From NCBI GenBank assembly GCA_037380725.1, contig JARRRL010000117.1, forward strand, positions 1 through 14,628: DNA of 14,628 nt, in the 5' to 3' direction. The position numbers were made by a program, and so were the translations under genes. The stretch is from JARRRL01 sp037380725. GTDB taxonomy: Bacteria > Pseudomonadota > Gammaproteobacteria > Pseudomonadales > JANQJO01. The first letter of the stretch is position 1; each line of letters opens with the position of its first letter. The notes below the pieces were generated by a model. The model made no database searches, was not told the DNA's origin, and was given only the letters and a program-made list of their open reading frames with translations. Positions 8,713 through 14,562 of this stretch are shown here, one piece after another.

Positions 8713-10689
8713 TTAGCGCGTTGCGGTTTCGCGTACATCCACATAGAGAACCAGTTGTTGACCTGGGTGGAGTATGTGAGATTGTTCCAAATCATTCCAA
8801 CGAGAAATATCATGTGTACTCACCTTGAATTTATCCGCGATACGGAACAAGGAGTCGCCGCTGCGTACACGGTAATGTACTTTTCGTGTCGTATTGCTTG
8901 GCCCTAAGTCGGTGTTGGGCATATCGATGGACGCCGATGCGCGAGGGGACTTCACGACGATCTGTTGTCCAATTTTCAGTGGATCATGGGTAGAAAGGTG
9001 ATTGGTTTTGGCCAGTGCATCCACGGTGGTGTTGAATTTTTTGGCGATACCCCAGAGTGTGTCACCATGCTCAACACGATGAGTGAGTACTGAAACGGGG
9101 GCGTGTTCAGAGCCTGAGCGGCTGGCGCTGCGCTTTCTGACGACTTTCGGTTTTTCGGGAATCAACAGTGACATACCCACTTTAATGCGATCATCGCGTA
9201 TGTGATTCACACTGCGCAGTTGTTTAGGGCTTGTATTAAAATGTTGGGCGATGTTTATTAAGTTGTCGCCATATTTTACGGTGTAGCGATGCCAAGTAAT
9301 GCGCTGACTGGGCGGTATATTGGCAATAGCGGTGCGCAATTTTTCAGCTTTCTCGACGGGAACGGCAATTCGGTGTGGACCTTCAGGATCGGAGGTCCAA
9401 CGATTTAAACCGGGATTTAAGCGATACAGATCTTCCAGCGACACCCCACTGAGTTCACTCACTTTGGCCAGATCCAGTTGCCCGGATGTGTCAACGATCG
9501 CAAAGTGTGGTCGGTTTGAAATGGGCAAAGGGGCAATTTGAAATTGCGCTGGGTCTTGTACAATTTGTGCAATGGCGATCAATTTTGGCACATATTGCTC
9601 AGTCTCTTTTCTGAGTTTCAGTGACCAGTAGTCCGTGGGTTTTCCACGTTGTTGATTGAGTTTTATGGCGCGCTGAACGGTACCACCGCCCGCGTTATAC
9701 GCTGCTAATGCTAATTCCCAATCCCCCTCGAATCGGTTATTGAGTCGTTCGAGATAGGTGATGGCTGCTTCGGTCGAGGCGATGATGTCTCGGCGCCCGT
9801 CGTACCACCAATTCTGTTTTAATCCAAAACTGGCGCCGGTATCGGGAATAAACTGCCACAAACCCGCTGCACCACTGCGCGAATACGCAAAGGGATCATA
9901 CGCACTTTCCACAATAGGCAGCAGGGCCAGTTCCAAGGGTAAGTCACGTTTTTTCAGTTCACTCACAATGTGATAGAGGTAGGGTCGAGAGCGTTCAAAA
10001 ACCTGTAAGAGGTAATCGCTGTGTGTGATGTACCACGAGCGTTCTTGCTGTACTCGTTTGTCATTGACCTTCAAATCCAGGCGAAAACCAGCTCGGATTT
10101 GATCCCAGATATTGTTAAAAGTATTGTTTAGGGTATCTTCGGGTTGAGCGTTGAAAGCGGAAGGCCTAGCACTGACATTGAACCCATCGCTGGAACCACT
10201 GAGTGGTGTGGGGGCCTTGTTTATTTGCGGGGCAGGGGGAAAACCATCGAACAAAGCGCCATAAGCCGGTTGTACTGAGTTAGGCTGGGCTATTGGTTGG
10301 CGTGGGGGAGGCGATTGCAGCGCGTTGGGCTGTTGATAGCCGGATTGTTGGGGGTAACCCTGTTGTTGAGGGTAGCCCGGTTGTTGGGGGTAGCCTGGTT
10401 GTTGGGGGTAACCCGGTTGTTGGGGGTAACCCGGTTGTTGAGGGTAGCCCGATTGTTGAGGGTAGCCCGATTGTTGAGGGTAACCCGGTTGTTGGGGGTA
10501 GCCCGGTTGAGGGTAATTGATAGGCAGTGTATTGCTTGAGGGAGGACGATTTGTGCTGCTTTGTGGCATAAAAGCGGTACACGCACAGGTGGCGACCACG
10601 CTCATTCCGATTATGATCAGTTTCAGTGATGCAGACAGCCTAGACTGCTGTTTTATGACATGATGTTTTACGACATGCTCTCGTTTCAC
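8713..10689 (-). CDS. mltD: MltD-like membrane-bound lytic murein transglycosylase with three LysM domains
   Basis: A 658-residue cell-envelope enzyme that cleaves the MurNAc-GlcNAc bond of peptidoglycan, forming 1,6-anhydro ends. After an export signal (hydrophobic 22-34) comes a Pro/Gln-rich region with a GYPQQP repeat (62-115). The SLT catalytic domain covers about 250-345: L-L-P-I-V-E-S-A-Y holds the catalytic Glu261, followed by G-A-A-G-L-W-Q-F-I-P and A-A-Y-N-A-G-G-G-T-V. Three LysM sugar-binding domains lie near 467-511, 536-579 and 604-648. E. coli MltD is about 450 residues with two LysM, so this one is longer. The Cys35/Cys37 context (V-A-T-C-A-C-T) is a poor lipobox; lipoprotein anchoring is likely by family but not proven. 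GTG 10689 is the only sensible start, and its GGAG is 13 nt away, which is far. It lies downstream of gloB, as in E. coli. Confidence 0.93.
   Translation of the reverse strand: MKREHVVKHHVIKQQSRLSASLKLIIIGMSVVATCACTAFMPQSSTNRPPSSNTLPINYPQPGYPQQPGYPQQSGYPQQSGYPQQPGYPQQPGYPQQPGYPQQPGYPQQQGYPQQSGYQQPNALQSPPPRQPIAQPNSVQPAYGALFDGFPPAPQINKAPTPLSGSSDGFNVSARPSAFNAQPEDTLNNTFNNIWDQIRAGFRLDLKVNDKRVQQERSWYITHSDYLLQVFERSRPYLYHIVSELKKRDLPLELALLPIVESAYDPFAYSRSGAAGLWQFIPDTGASFGLKQNWWYDGRRDIIASTEAAITYLERLNNRFEGDWELALAAYNAGGGTVQRAIKLNQQRGKPTDYWSLKLRKETEQYVPKLIAIAQIVQDPAQFQIAPLPISNRPHFAIVDTSGQLDLAKVSELSGVSLEDLYRLNPGLNRWTSDPEGPHRIAVPVEKAEKLRTAIANIPPSQRITWHRYTVKYGDNLINIAQHFNTSPKQLRSVNHIRDDRIKVGMSLLIPEKPKVVRKRSASRSGSEHAPVSVLTHRVEHGDTLWGIAKKFNTTVDALAKTNHLSTHDPLKIGQQIVVKSPRASASIDMPNTDLGPSNTTRKVHYRVRSGDSLFRIADKFKVSTHDISRWNDLEQSHILHPGQQLVLYVDVRETATR
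10345..10506 (-). repeat. 18-nt tandem repeat in mltD encoding GYPQQP (9 copies)
   Basis: Nine 18-nt units encode P/S/Q-G-Y-P-Q-Q at MltD residues 62-115. A degenerate unit (S-G-Y-Q-Q) follows, and a partial N-Y-P-Q precedes. DNA units differ mainly by single bases (GTAGCC or GTAACC, TGG or TGA on the plus strand), so the array arose by duplication and could change copy number by slippage without breaking the frame. The segment is a flexible linker between membrane anchor and catalytic domain. Confidence 0.95.
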
Positions 10690-11100
10690 GGCGATGTAAT
10701 TGCTCCGTTTTTGGCTAAATTCGACTGCGGCTAAGTCCGACTACAGCGGTGCGCGATATGGTGTGTGACGTATGAGATATGATGTGTTTTTATCGTTTAT
10801 CGTCAACCGATTTATCATCATAAAGTATTCAACTATAAGTATTGCTAATAATCAACGCTAATATAACCAGCGGCAATTAGCAAACAAAACGCGAAACACA
10901 GTAACCGAAAGCGATCAAAAATTGAATCTCTGTTAACAATAATTTGTTGACCTCATTTGGACGCGTTCCAGCGGGAGTGTATGGGTTGACGGAATGAGGT
11001 GCAACGCCGCTGGTCGTGTTTTCCGTTTGAACAAGCCGTCAACTCAGCCAGTCAATATAGCGTCAAAAGACAGTAAGTATTTGGTTTTGTATGATTTTTG
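10690..11100. other. gloB-mltD spacer with interleaved inverted repeats
   Basis: No gene is seen in these 411 bases. Three inverted repeats overlap: CCTCATT 10951-10957 with AATGAGG 10993-10999; CCAGCGG 10968-10974 with CCGCTGG 11007-11013; and 10982-10992 with 11036-11046, an 11-bp arm whose core is GTTGACGG/CCGTCAAC. Their order A-B-A'-B' means they cannot all form a simple nested fold. 10780-10960 is AT-rich and probably holds the mltD promoter. A TTGACG at 10806-10801 (minus strand) is a possible -35, but no good -10 follows. Confidence 0.5.
10713..10744. repeat. 16-nt tandem duplication upstream of mltD (2 copies)
   Basis: GGCTAAATTCGACTGC (10713-10728) is followed directly by GGCTAAGTCCGACTAC (10729-10744). 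Of 16 positions 13 match, and all three differences are transitions. Just beyond it GATATGGTGTG (10755) and GATATGATGTG (10776) form another near-repeat with 21-nt spacing. All of this lies in the mltD leader region. Confidence 0.8.
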
Positions 11101-11931
11101 TTAGTCTGTTGTGGGCGCGGGGACAAATACGTCTTTCCATTTTCGCAGTATCATAAAAACGCTGGCCGGGTCATCGCCGTAGTCAGGCATACGAGCTGTG
11201 GCGGCTGCAATTACCTCGGGTTGATCGCAACGGAGAAAGGGGTTGGTGTTGAGTTCGTCTTGAAGGCGACTGGGCACCGTGGGTTCGCCACGATCGCGTG
11301 CCGCTTGTGTATTCAGTAAGCGGTGTTGCAACATAGGATTACCCGGCTCTACGGCGACGGCGAACCGTAGATTGGAGACGGTGTATTCGTGTGCACAGTA
11401 AATACGGGTTTCGGGGTCGAGCTGTTTGATTTTTTCTAATGACTCAAAAAGTTGATCGGCTGTGCCACCCAATAAACGACCACAGCCGCCTGCAAAGAGC
11501 GTGTCTCCACAAAACAGTGCCGGGTGTTCAAGACCCGTTTTAAAGTAATAAGCAATGTGTCCTTTGGTGTGGCCGGGTACAAACATCTCTTCACTTTCTC
11601 TTTTTTTGCCAGCCAGTTTCAATCGTTGACGGTGCTGGAAGGTGCGGGTCTGATGGGGAATGTGATCGATTTCAGGACCGTAAACGGAGACGTTATACTG
11701 ATCCACCAATTCGGCGATCCCTCCGACGTGATCAAAGTGATGGTGTGTGGTCAAGATGCCTTTCAGCTGCATCTTGTTGTATTCCAGTGTCTCCAAAATG
11801 ACTGTAGCATCGCCTGGATCAACAACGTAAGCAAAACGCTTACCACTTCTAGGATCGGGTTCGGCTGTTGACAATACCCATAAGTAATTGTCGTCAAAAG
11901 CGGGTACAGCATAAATATCGATGGTACTCAT
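11101..11931 (-). CDS. gloB: Hydroxyacylglutathione hydrolase (glyoxalase II)
   Basis: A cytoplasmic metallo-beta-lactamase-fold thioesterase that splits S-lactoylglutathione into D-lactate and glutathione, the second step of methylglyoxal detoxification. Counted from the ATG, the metal-binding motif T-H-H-H-F-D-H is at 62-68, P-G-H-T-K-G-H at 119-125, G-D-T-L-F-A-G-G-C-G-R at 142-152, and the last metal His is in A-H-E-Y-T near 181. The C-terminal helical domain with R-K-W-K-D fits glutathione binding. All ligands are present and about 276 residues is slightly longer than E. coli GloB. The N-terminus I-Y-A-V-P-A-F-D-D-N-Y-L-W is the usual one. ATG 11931 is chosen; TTG 11937 is an alternative, because AGGA lies 6 nt before it but 12 nt before the ATG. 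It is divergent from the methyltransferase gene and upstream of mltD. Confidence 0.95.
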   Translation of the reverse strand: MSTIDIYAVPAFDDNYLWVLSTAEPDPRSGKRFAYVVDPGDATVILETLEYNKMQLKGILTTHHHFDHVGGIAELVDQYNVSVYGPEIDHIPHQTRTFQHRQRLKLAGKKRESEEMFVPGHTKGHIAYYFKTGLEHPALFCGDTLFAGGCGRLLGGTADQLFESLEKIKQLDPETRIYCAHEYTVSNLRFAVAVEPGNPMLQHRLLNTQAARDRGEPTVPSRLQDELNTNPFLRCDQPEVIAAATARMPDYGDDPASVFMILRKWKDVFVPAPTTD

Positions 11932-11958
11932 GCGCAACAGGATTCCTAGGAGGTAAAA

Positions 11959-12033
11959 ATGTCAAAAAAGTCGACCGGAATATACGGGATTCTGAGTACT
12001 GGGTCGCTGAGCACTTGGCTCGTAAGTACTTAG
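11959..12033 (+). CDS. Possible 24-residue small ORF with a consensus ribosome site
   Basis: AGGAGG at 11948-11953 is a perfect Shine-Dalgarno site, 5 nt before ATG 11959. The frame M-S-K-K-S-T-G-I-Y-G runs 24 codons to TAG 12031, and its last part is made of the 15-nt repeat array. It lies between divergent genes, pointing away from gloB. I see no convincing promoter: a TTGACA at 11868-11873 has no matching -10 box. No family is recognised. It may be a leader peptide, a short real gene, or a chance site. Confidence 0.25.
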   Translation: MSKKSTGIYGILSTGSLSTWLVST

Positions 12034-12083
12034 CTCGCAAGTACTTAGCTCGCAAGAACTTAGCTCGCAAGTACTTGGTCTCT
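11994..12083. repeat. 15-nt tandem array with palindromic core (6 copies)
   Basis: Six units start at 11994, 12009, 12024, 12039, 12054 and 12069. The two central units are identical (AAGTACTTAGCTCGC) and the fifth differs from them by one base; the outer units are more diverged (GAGTACTG... at 11994, GAGCACTT... at 12009, AAGTACTTGG... at 12069). The first eight bases of the consensus, AAGTACTT, are a perfect palindrome. The array sits in the 507-nt spacer between divergent gloB and the methyltransferase gene. A 15-nt period is not a whole number of helix turns, so neighbouring sites face different sides of the DNA. Confidence 0.9.
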
Positions 12084-12107
12084 GCGTACAGGGTACTCAG
12101 TGTACAA

Positions 12108-12113
12108 TATAAT
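12108..12113 (+). promoter_or_regulatory. Consensus -10 box without a clear -35
   Basis: TATAAT at 12108-12113 is a perfect -10 hexamer, but none of the hexamers 15-19 nt upstream resembles TTGACA, and there is no TGn extension. If active it would start RNA near 12120 and give the methyltransferase a leader of about 320 nt. A later pair, TTGAAA 12374-12379 and CATAAT 12399-12404, is spaced 19 nt and is also weak. Confidence 0.25.
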
Positions 12114-12289
12114 AAGGATAGATGCTGTATGGCGGGTGAATGCCTTAATCGCTGTTTTTATTACCGCTGTGGGCCGTTTTCCTGTGTACAGGCGTACCGA
12201 TGGCGCTGTTCACTGAGTCCAGCGAACAGTCAAGCGGGTTTGAGTCAGTAAGCGCATGCTGGAACTCAGAAGAAAAGCGCGGTATGTTC

Positions 12290-12325
12290 AACGTTATGCT
12301 TAACGTTATGCTTAACGTTATGTTC
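12290..12325. repeat. 12-nt tandem repeat upstream of the methyltransferase (3 copies)
   Basis: AACGTTATGCTT occurs at 12290-12301 and 12302-12313, and AACGTTATGTTC at 12314-12325. ATGTTC also precedes the first copy, so both ends are alike. Each unit starts with the palindrome AACGTT. Confidence 0.9.
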
Positions 12326-12358
12326 AAAGTAAAGCCGTGATTTGATTAGAGCAGGAAG

Positions 12359-12386
12359 TGAAAGCATGAATTGTTGAAAGCATGAA
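12359..12386. repeat. Direct repeat TGAAAGCATGAA, 16-nt spacing
   Basis: TGAAAGCATGAA is found at 12359-12370 and again at 12375-12386, with four bases between. It lies 50-80 nt before the methyltransferase start. It could be a regulator site or another short duplication whose last four bases have drifted. Confidence 0.75.
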
Positions 12387-12438
12387 GCGAATATAAGACA
12401 TAATAGTGTAAGAAGCAGGACCTCGCGGGAGGTGTTCG

Positions 12439-13389
12439 ATGCGTATCCAAAAGTTATTGCCCCTCGGCACTCGATCCACTGAGGCGTTACAGTGCGGTTT
12501 GCAAAACTGGTTTTCATCTCCCGCCGGGCAATCTGTGATGATGGCTGAGGTCGATGTGTTGCGAGCCGTAGTGCCACGTTTTTTTGGATATTATTGTGTG
12601 TATGCGGGACCTATCGAGCTGTCCGGCGTGTTGTCTGAATGCACAATAAAGCGTCACTTTCGAGTGGTGACGGGCATGGGTGATGTGGCGCAGACGGCGT
12701 CCACATCGGAATCTCGGGTATCCCATGCACGTCATGCGCATGTGGAGTCGACCTCGTCGACCTCGTCTTTGTGTATTGGTAAGATGGATGCGTTGCCTTT
12801 TGATTCAAACAGTGTGGATGCGATGTTATTGCATCATTGTTTGGATACGGAAATGAATCCTCACAGTGTGCTGCGAGAGGCGTGTCGCGTCTTGATGCCG
12901 GGTGGCAGCATTGTTATTGCGGGATTTAATCCATGGAGTTTATGGGGATTATGGCGCGTGATAACCTTACAAGCTGGGTTTGCGCGCACACCCGCTCCCT
13001 GGGGTTGTCGATTTGTTAGTCCGTATCGTTTGTCGGATTGGCTTAATTTGTTAGATTTTGAAGTTGAAGGGTATGAGACCCGCGTCCGATGGCCAACGGT
13101 GTATACAGCGCGTGATACCAAGGATCGTGATCCCTGCGCCGCTCGCTTGGGTAATGCGGCGCGCTTTCAGTCGCTTTCTGATCGGTATTTGCGACATTTT
13201 GGTACTGTTTACATCATGGTTGCGAAAAAACGTGAAGCGTGCATGACGCCGCTTCGAACGTTTAGGCAACAATCTACTGGATCGTTTCGCCCCGTCGTTG
13301 CTGCTCACGTACGAGAGCCCACGGCGGTGTCCACTACCGTCAGCTCCTTGGTGGAAGCACGGCGTAAGCGCGATGATGATCCGGCGTAA
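12439..13389 (+). CDS. YafS-like SAM-dependent methyltransferase domain protein
   Basis: A 316-residue cytoplasmic protein of the Methyltransf_11 type found between gloB and rnhA in many gammaproteobacteria. The recognisable core is M-D-A-L-P-F-D-S-N-S-V-D-A-M-L-L-H-H (116-133), V-L-R-E-A-C-R-V-L-M-P-G-G (145-156) and G-F-N-P-W-S-L-W-G-L-W-R (162-173), all typical of YafS. As I recall for this family, a classical G-x-G-x-G SAM motif is not evident in the N-terminal part. The substrate is unknown. E. coli YafS is about 240 residues; the extra length comes from a Ser/Thr/His-rich segment (about 84-113), partly built from a 9-nt tandem duplication (12747-12764), and a basic, low-complexity tail after about 265. 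The start is secure: GGGAGG at 12427-12432 lies 6 nt before ATG 12439. It is divergent from gloB and is followed by rnhA after 123 nt. Confidence 0.85.
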   Translation: MRIQKLLPLGTRSTEALQCGLQNWFSSPAGQSVMMAEVDVLRAVVPRFFGYYCVYAGPIELSGVLSECTIKRHFRVVTGMGDVAQTASTSESRVSHARHAHVESTSSTSSLCIGKMDALPFDSNSVDAMLLHHCLDTEMNPHSVLREACRVLMPGGSIVIAGFNPWSLWGLWRVITLQAGFARTPAPWGCRFVSPYRLSDWLNLLDFEVEGYETRVRWPTVYTARDTKDRDPCAARLGNAARFQSLSDRYLRHFGTVYIMVAKKREACMTPLRTFRQQSTGSFRPVVAAHVREPTAVSTTVSSLVEARRKRDDDPA

Positions 13390-13392
13390 CTA

Positions 13393-13416
13393 CGTTTTTA
13401 ACCGCGTTTTTAACCG
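13393..13416. repeat. 12-nt tandem duplication (2 copies plus part)
   Basis: CGTTTTTAACCG occurs at 13393-13404 and again, identical, at 13405-13416, followed by a partial CGTTCTAA. It starts 4 nt after the methyltransferase stop codon. Confidence 0.9.
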
Positions 13417-13444
13417 CGTTCTAATACAGCGTTCTTAATTAGCA

Positions 13445-13483
13445 TTACAGCATTGCCGTACAGTGTTGCTGTACAGTGTTGCA
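13445..13483. repeat. 13-nt tandem repeat upstream of rnhA (3 copies)
   Basis: TTACAGCATTGCC (13445-13457) is a diverged first copy, followed by GTACAGTGTTGCT (13458-13470) and GTACAGTGTTGCA (13471-13483), which differ by one base. The last two form a hairpin: GTACAG (13458-13463) pairs with CTGTAC (13469-13474) around TGTTG. It ends about 15 nt before the rnhA ribosome site. Confidence 0.85.
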
Positions 13484-13512
13484 GTACTTCTGAGCCCGAG
13501 GGGAACAATTGA

Positions 13513-13959
13513 ATGAGTAGTAATCGAGTGGAAATTTTTACGGATGGAGCGTGTCGCGGTAATCCGGGGCCGGGTGGTTGGGGGGCTTTGTTGAAAAGCG
13601 GGGACCAGGTGCGAGAGTTGAAAGGCGGGGAAGCCAACACCACTAATAACCGTATGGAATTGCAAGCAGCGATAGAAGGGCTGGCGGTTTTAAAGCAATC
13701 GAGTCAAGTTGATTTAACCACCGATTCACAATATGTGCGTAAGGGCATTACCGAGTGGATTCAGAAATGGCGTCAAAATGGTTGGAAAACAGCGGGCGGA
13801 TCAGCGGTAAAGAATCGAGATTTATGGCAAAAATTGGATACCTTACAATCGGAGCACGAGGTGGCGTGGCATTGGGTGAAAGGACACAGCGGACACCCTG
13901 AGAATGAACGCGTTGACGCATTAGCGAATGCAGCCATTGACGAGTTGATGGCGCGTTAA
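13513..13959 (+). CDS. rnhA: Ribonuclease HI
   Basis: A 148-residue cytoplasmic endonuclease that cuts the RNA strand of RNA-DNA hybrids (R-loops, primers). All active-site residues are visible, one position later than in E. coli: Asp11 in F-T-D-G-A-C-R-G-N-P-G-P-G-G-W-G, Glu49 in N-N-R-M-E-L, Asp71 in T-T-D-S-Q-Y-V, His125 in V-K-G-H-S-G-H and Asp135 in E-R-V-D-A-L-A. The basic handle region (I-Q-K-W-R-Q-N-G-W-K-T near 83-93) is also present. The length is normal. GAGGGG at 13498-13503 is 9 nt before ATG 13513. dnaQ follows 36 nt downstream in the same direction; in E. coli the two genes are divergent, while a co-directional order is what I recall for Pseudomonas. Co-transcription with dnaQ is likely. 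Confidence 0.97.
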   Translation: MSSNRVEIFTDGACRGNPGPGGWGALLKSGDQVRELKGGEANTTNNRMELQAAIEGLAVLKQSSQVDLTTDSQYVRKGITEWIQKWRQNGWKTAGGSAVKNRDLWQKLDTLQSEHEVAWHWVKGHSGHPENERVDALANAAIDELMAR

Positions 13960-13995
13960 TGATCATTGATGAGAGATCAAGGAATAAGCGAAAAA

Positions 13996-14562
13996 ATGAG
14001 CCGAATTGAGGAGCAGCAAGCTGCTCGTACACACCGCCAGGTGGTGTTGGATACGGAAACCACGGGTATGGATCCCGCAGCGGGTCACCGAATTATTGAA
14101 ATTGGTTGTGTGGAAATGGTGGGGCGTCGTTTAACGCAGCAACATTATCACGTGTACATCAACCCAGATCGCCAGGTGGATGAGGGTGCGATTCAAGTGC
14201 ACGGCATTACCAATGAATATTTGGCGGATAAACCACGTTTTGCGGACATCGCGCAAGCGTTTATGACTTTTGTGGCGGGCGCTGAATTGATTATTCATAA
14301 CGCTGCGTTTGACGTTGGTTTTATTAATCATGAGTTGCAACGTTTAGCCCAAGCCGGAGGGGAGGATTTCGGAACGCTGGAACAGCACTGTACCGTGCTG
14401 GATACCTTAAAATTGGCCCGCGAGAAGCACCCCGGACAACGCAATTCTTTGGATGCCTTGTGCCGTCGATACGAAGTGGATAATACGCAGCGTACGCTGC
14501 ACGGCGCTTTGCTCGATAGTGAAATTCTAGCCGAAGTGTATTTGGCCATGTCTGGTGGCTAA
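13996..14562 (+). CDS. dnaQ: DNA polymerase III epsilon subunit, exonuclease domain only
   Basis: The 3'-5' proofreading exonuclease of the replicative polymerase. The 188-residue product contains the whole DEDDh domain: Asp19 and Glu21 in L-D-T-E-T-T-G, Asp106 in H-N-A-A-F-D-V-G-F, His169 and Asp174 in T-L-H-G-A-L-L-D-S-E-I-L. It then ends with Y-L-A-M-S-G-G and TAA. E. coli epsilon (243 residues) goes on from Y-L-A-M-T-G-G to Q-T-S-M-A-F, which binds the sliding clamp, then a linker and the tail that binds the alpha subunit. All of that is missing here unless the stop is a mutation, an error or is bypassed. ATG 13996 is chosen because it starts where other DnaQ proteins do; AAGGA lies 12 nt upstream. 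ATG 13969 or TTG 13966 would add 9-10 residues. Other genes use normal stops, so a changed genetic code is not the answer. Confidence 0.93.
   Translation: MSRIEEQQAARTHRQVVLDTETTGMDPAAGHRIIEIGCVEMVGRRLTQQHYHVYINPDRQVDEGAIQVHGITNEYLADKPRFADIAQAFMTFVAGAELIIHNAAFDVGFINHELQRLAQAGGEDFGTLEQHCTVLDTLKLAREKHPGQRNSLDALCRRYEVDNTQRTLHGALLDSEILAEVYLAMSGG

Noticed and set aside
10280..10586. Minus- and plus-strand ORFs with T-T-G-L-P or V-V-G-G-N repeats
   Set aside because: They are other reading frames of the mltD 18-nt repeat; mltD's own frame is fully supported by its domains.
11868..11873. TTGACA as the -35 box of a promoter for the small ORF
   Set aside because: No hexamer at 15-19 nt downstream resembles TATAAT.
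11994..12083. CRISPR-like array
   Set aside because: Units are 15 nt, directly adjacent, with no unique spacers and no cas genes.
11868..12251. Long plus-strand frame with K-Y-L-A-R pentapeptide repeats
   Set aside because: It starts with TTG inside gloB on the opposite strand, has no ribosome site, and its repeats are simply the 15-nt DNA array read in frame.
12129..12251. 40-residue Cys-rich ORF (five Cys) just after the TATAAT box
   Set aside because: The promoter has no -35, the predicted RNA start would leave no room for the AAGGA site, and no family is recognised. Chance is more likely.
14560..14562. TAA read as glutamine through an alternative genetic code
   Set aside because: TAA ends several other intact genes here (yejB, yejE, yejF, mltD, rnhA) at the expected family lengths.
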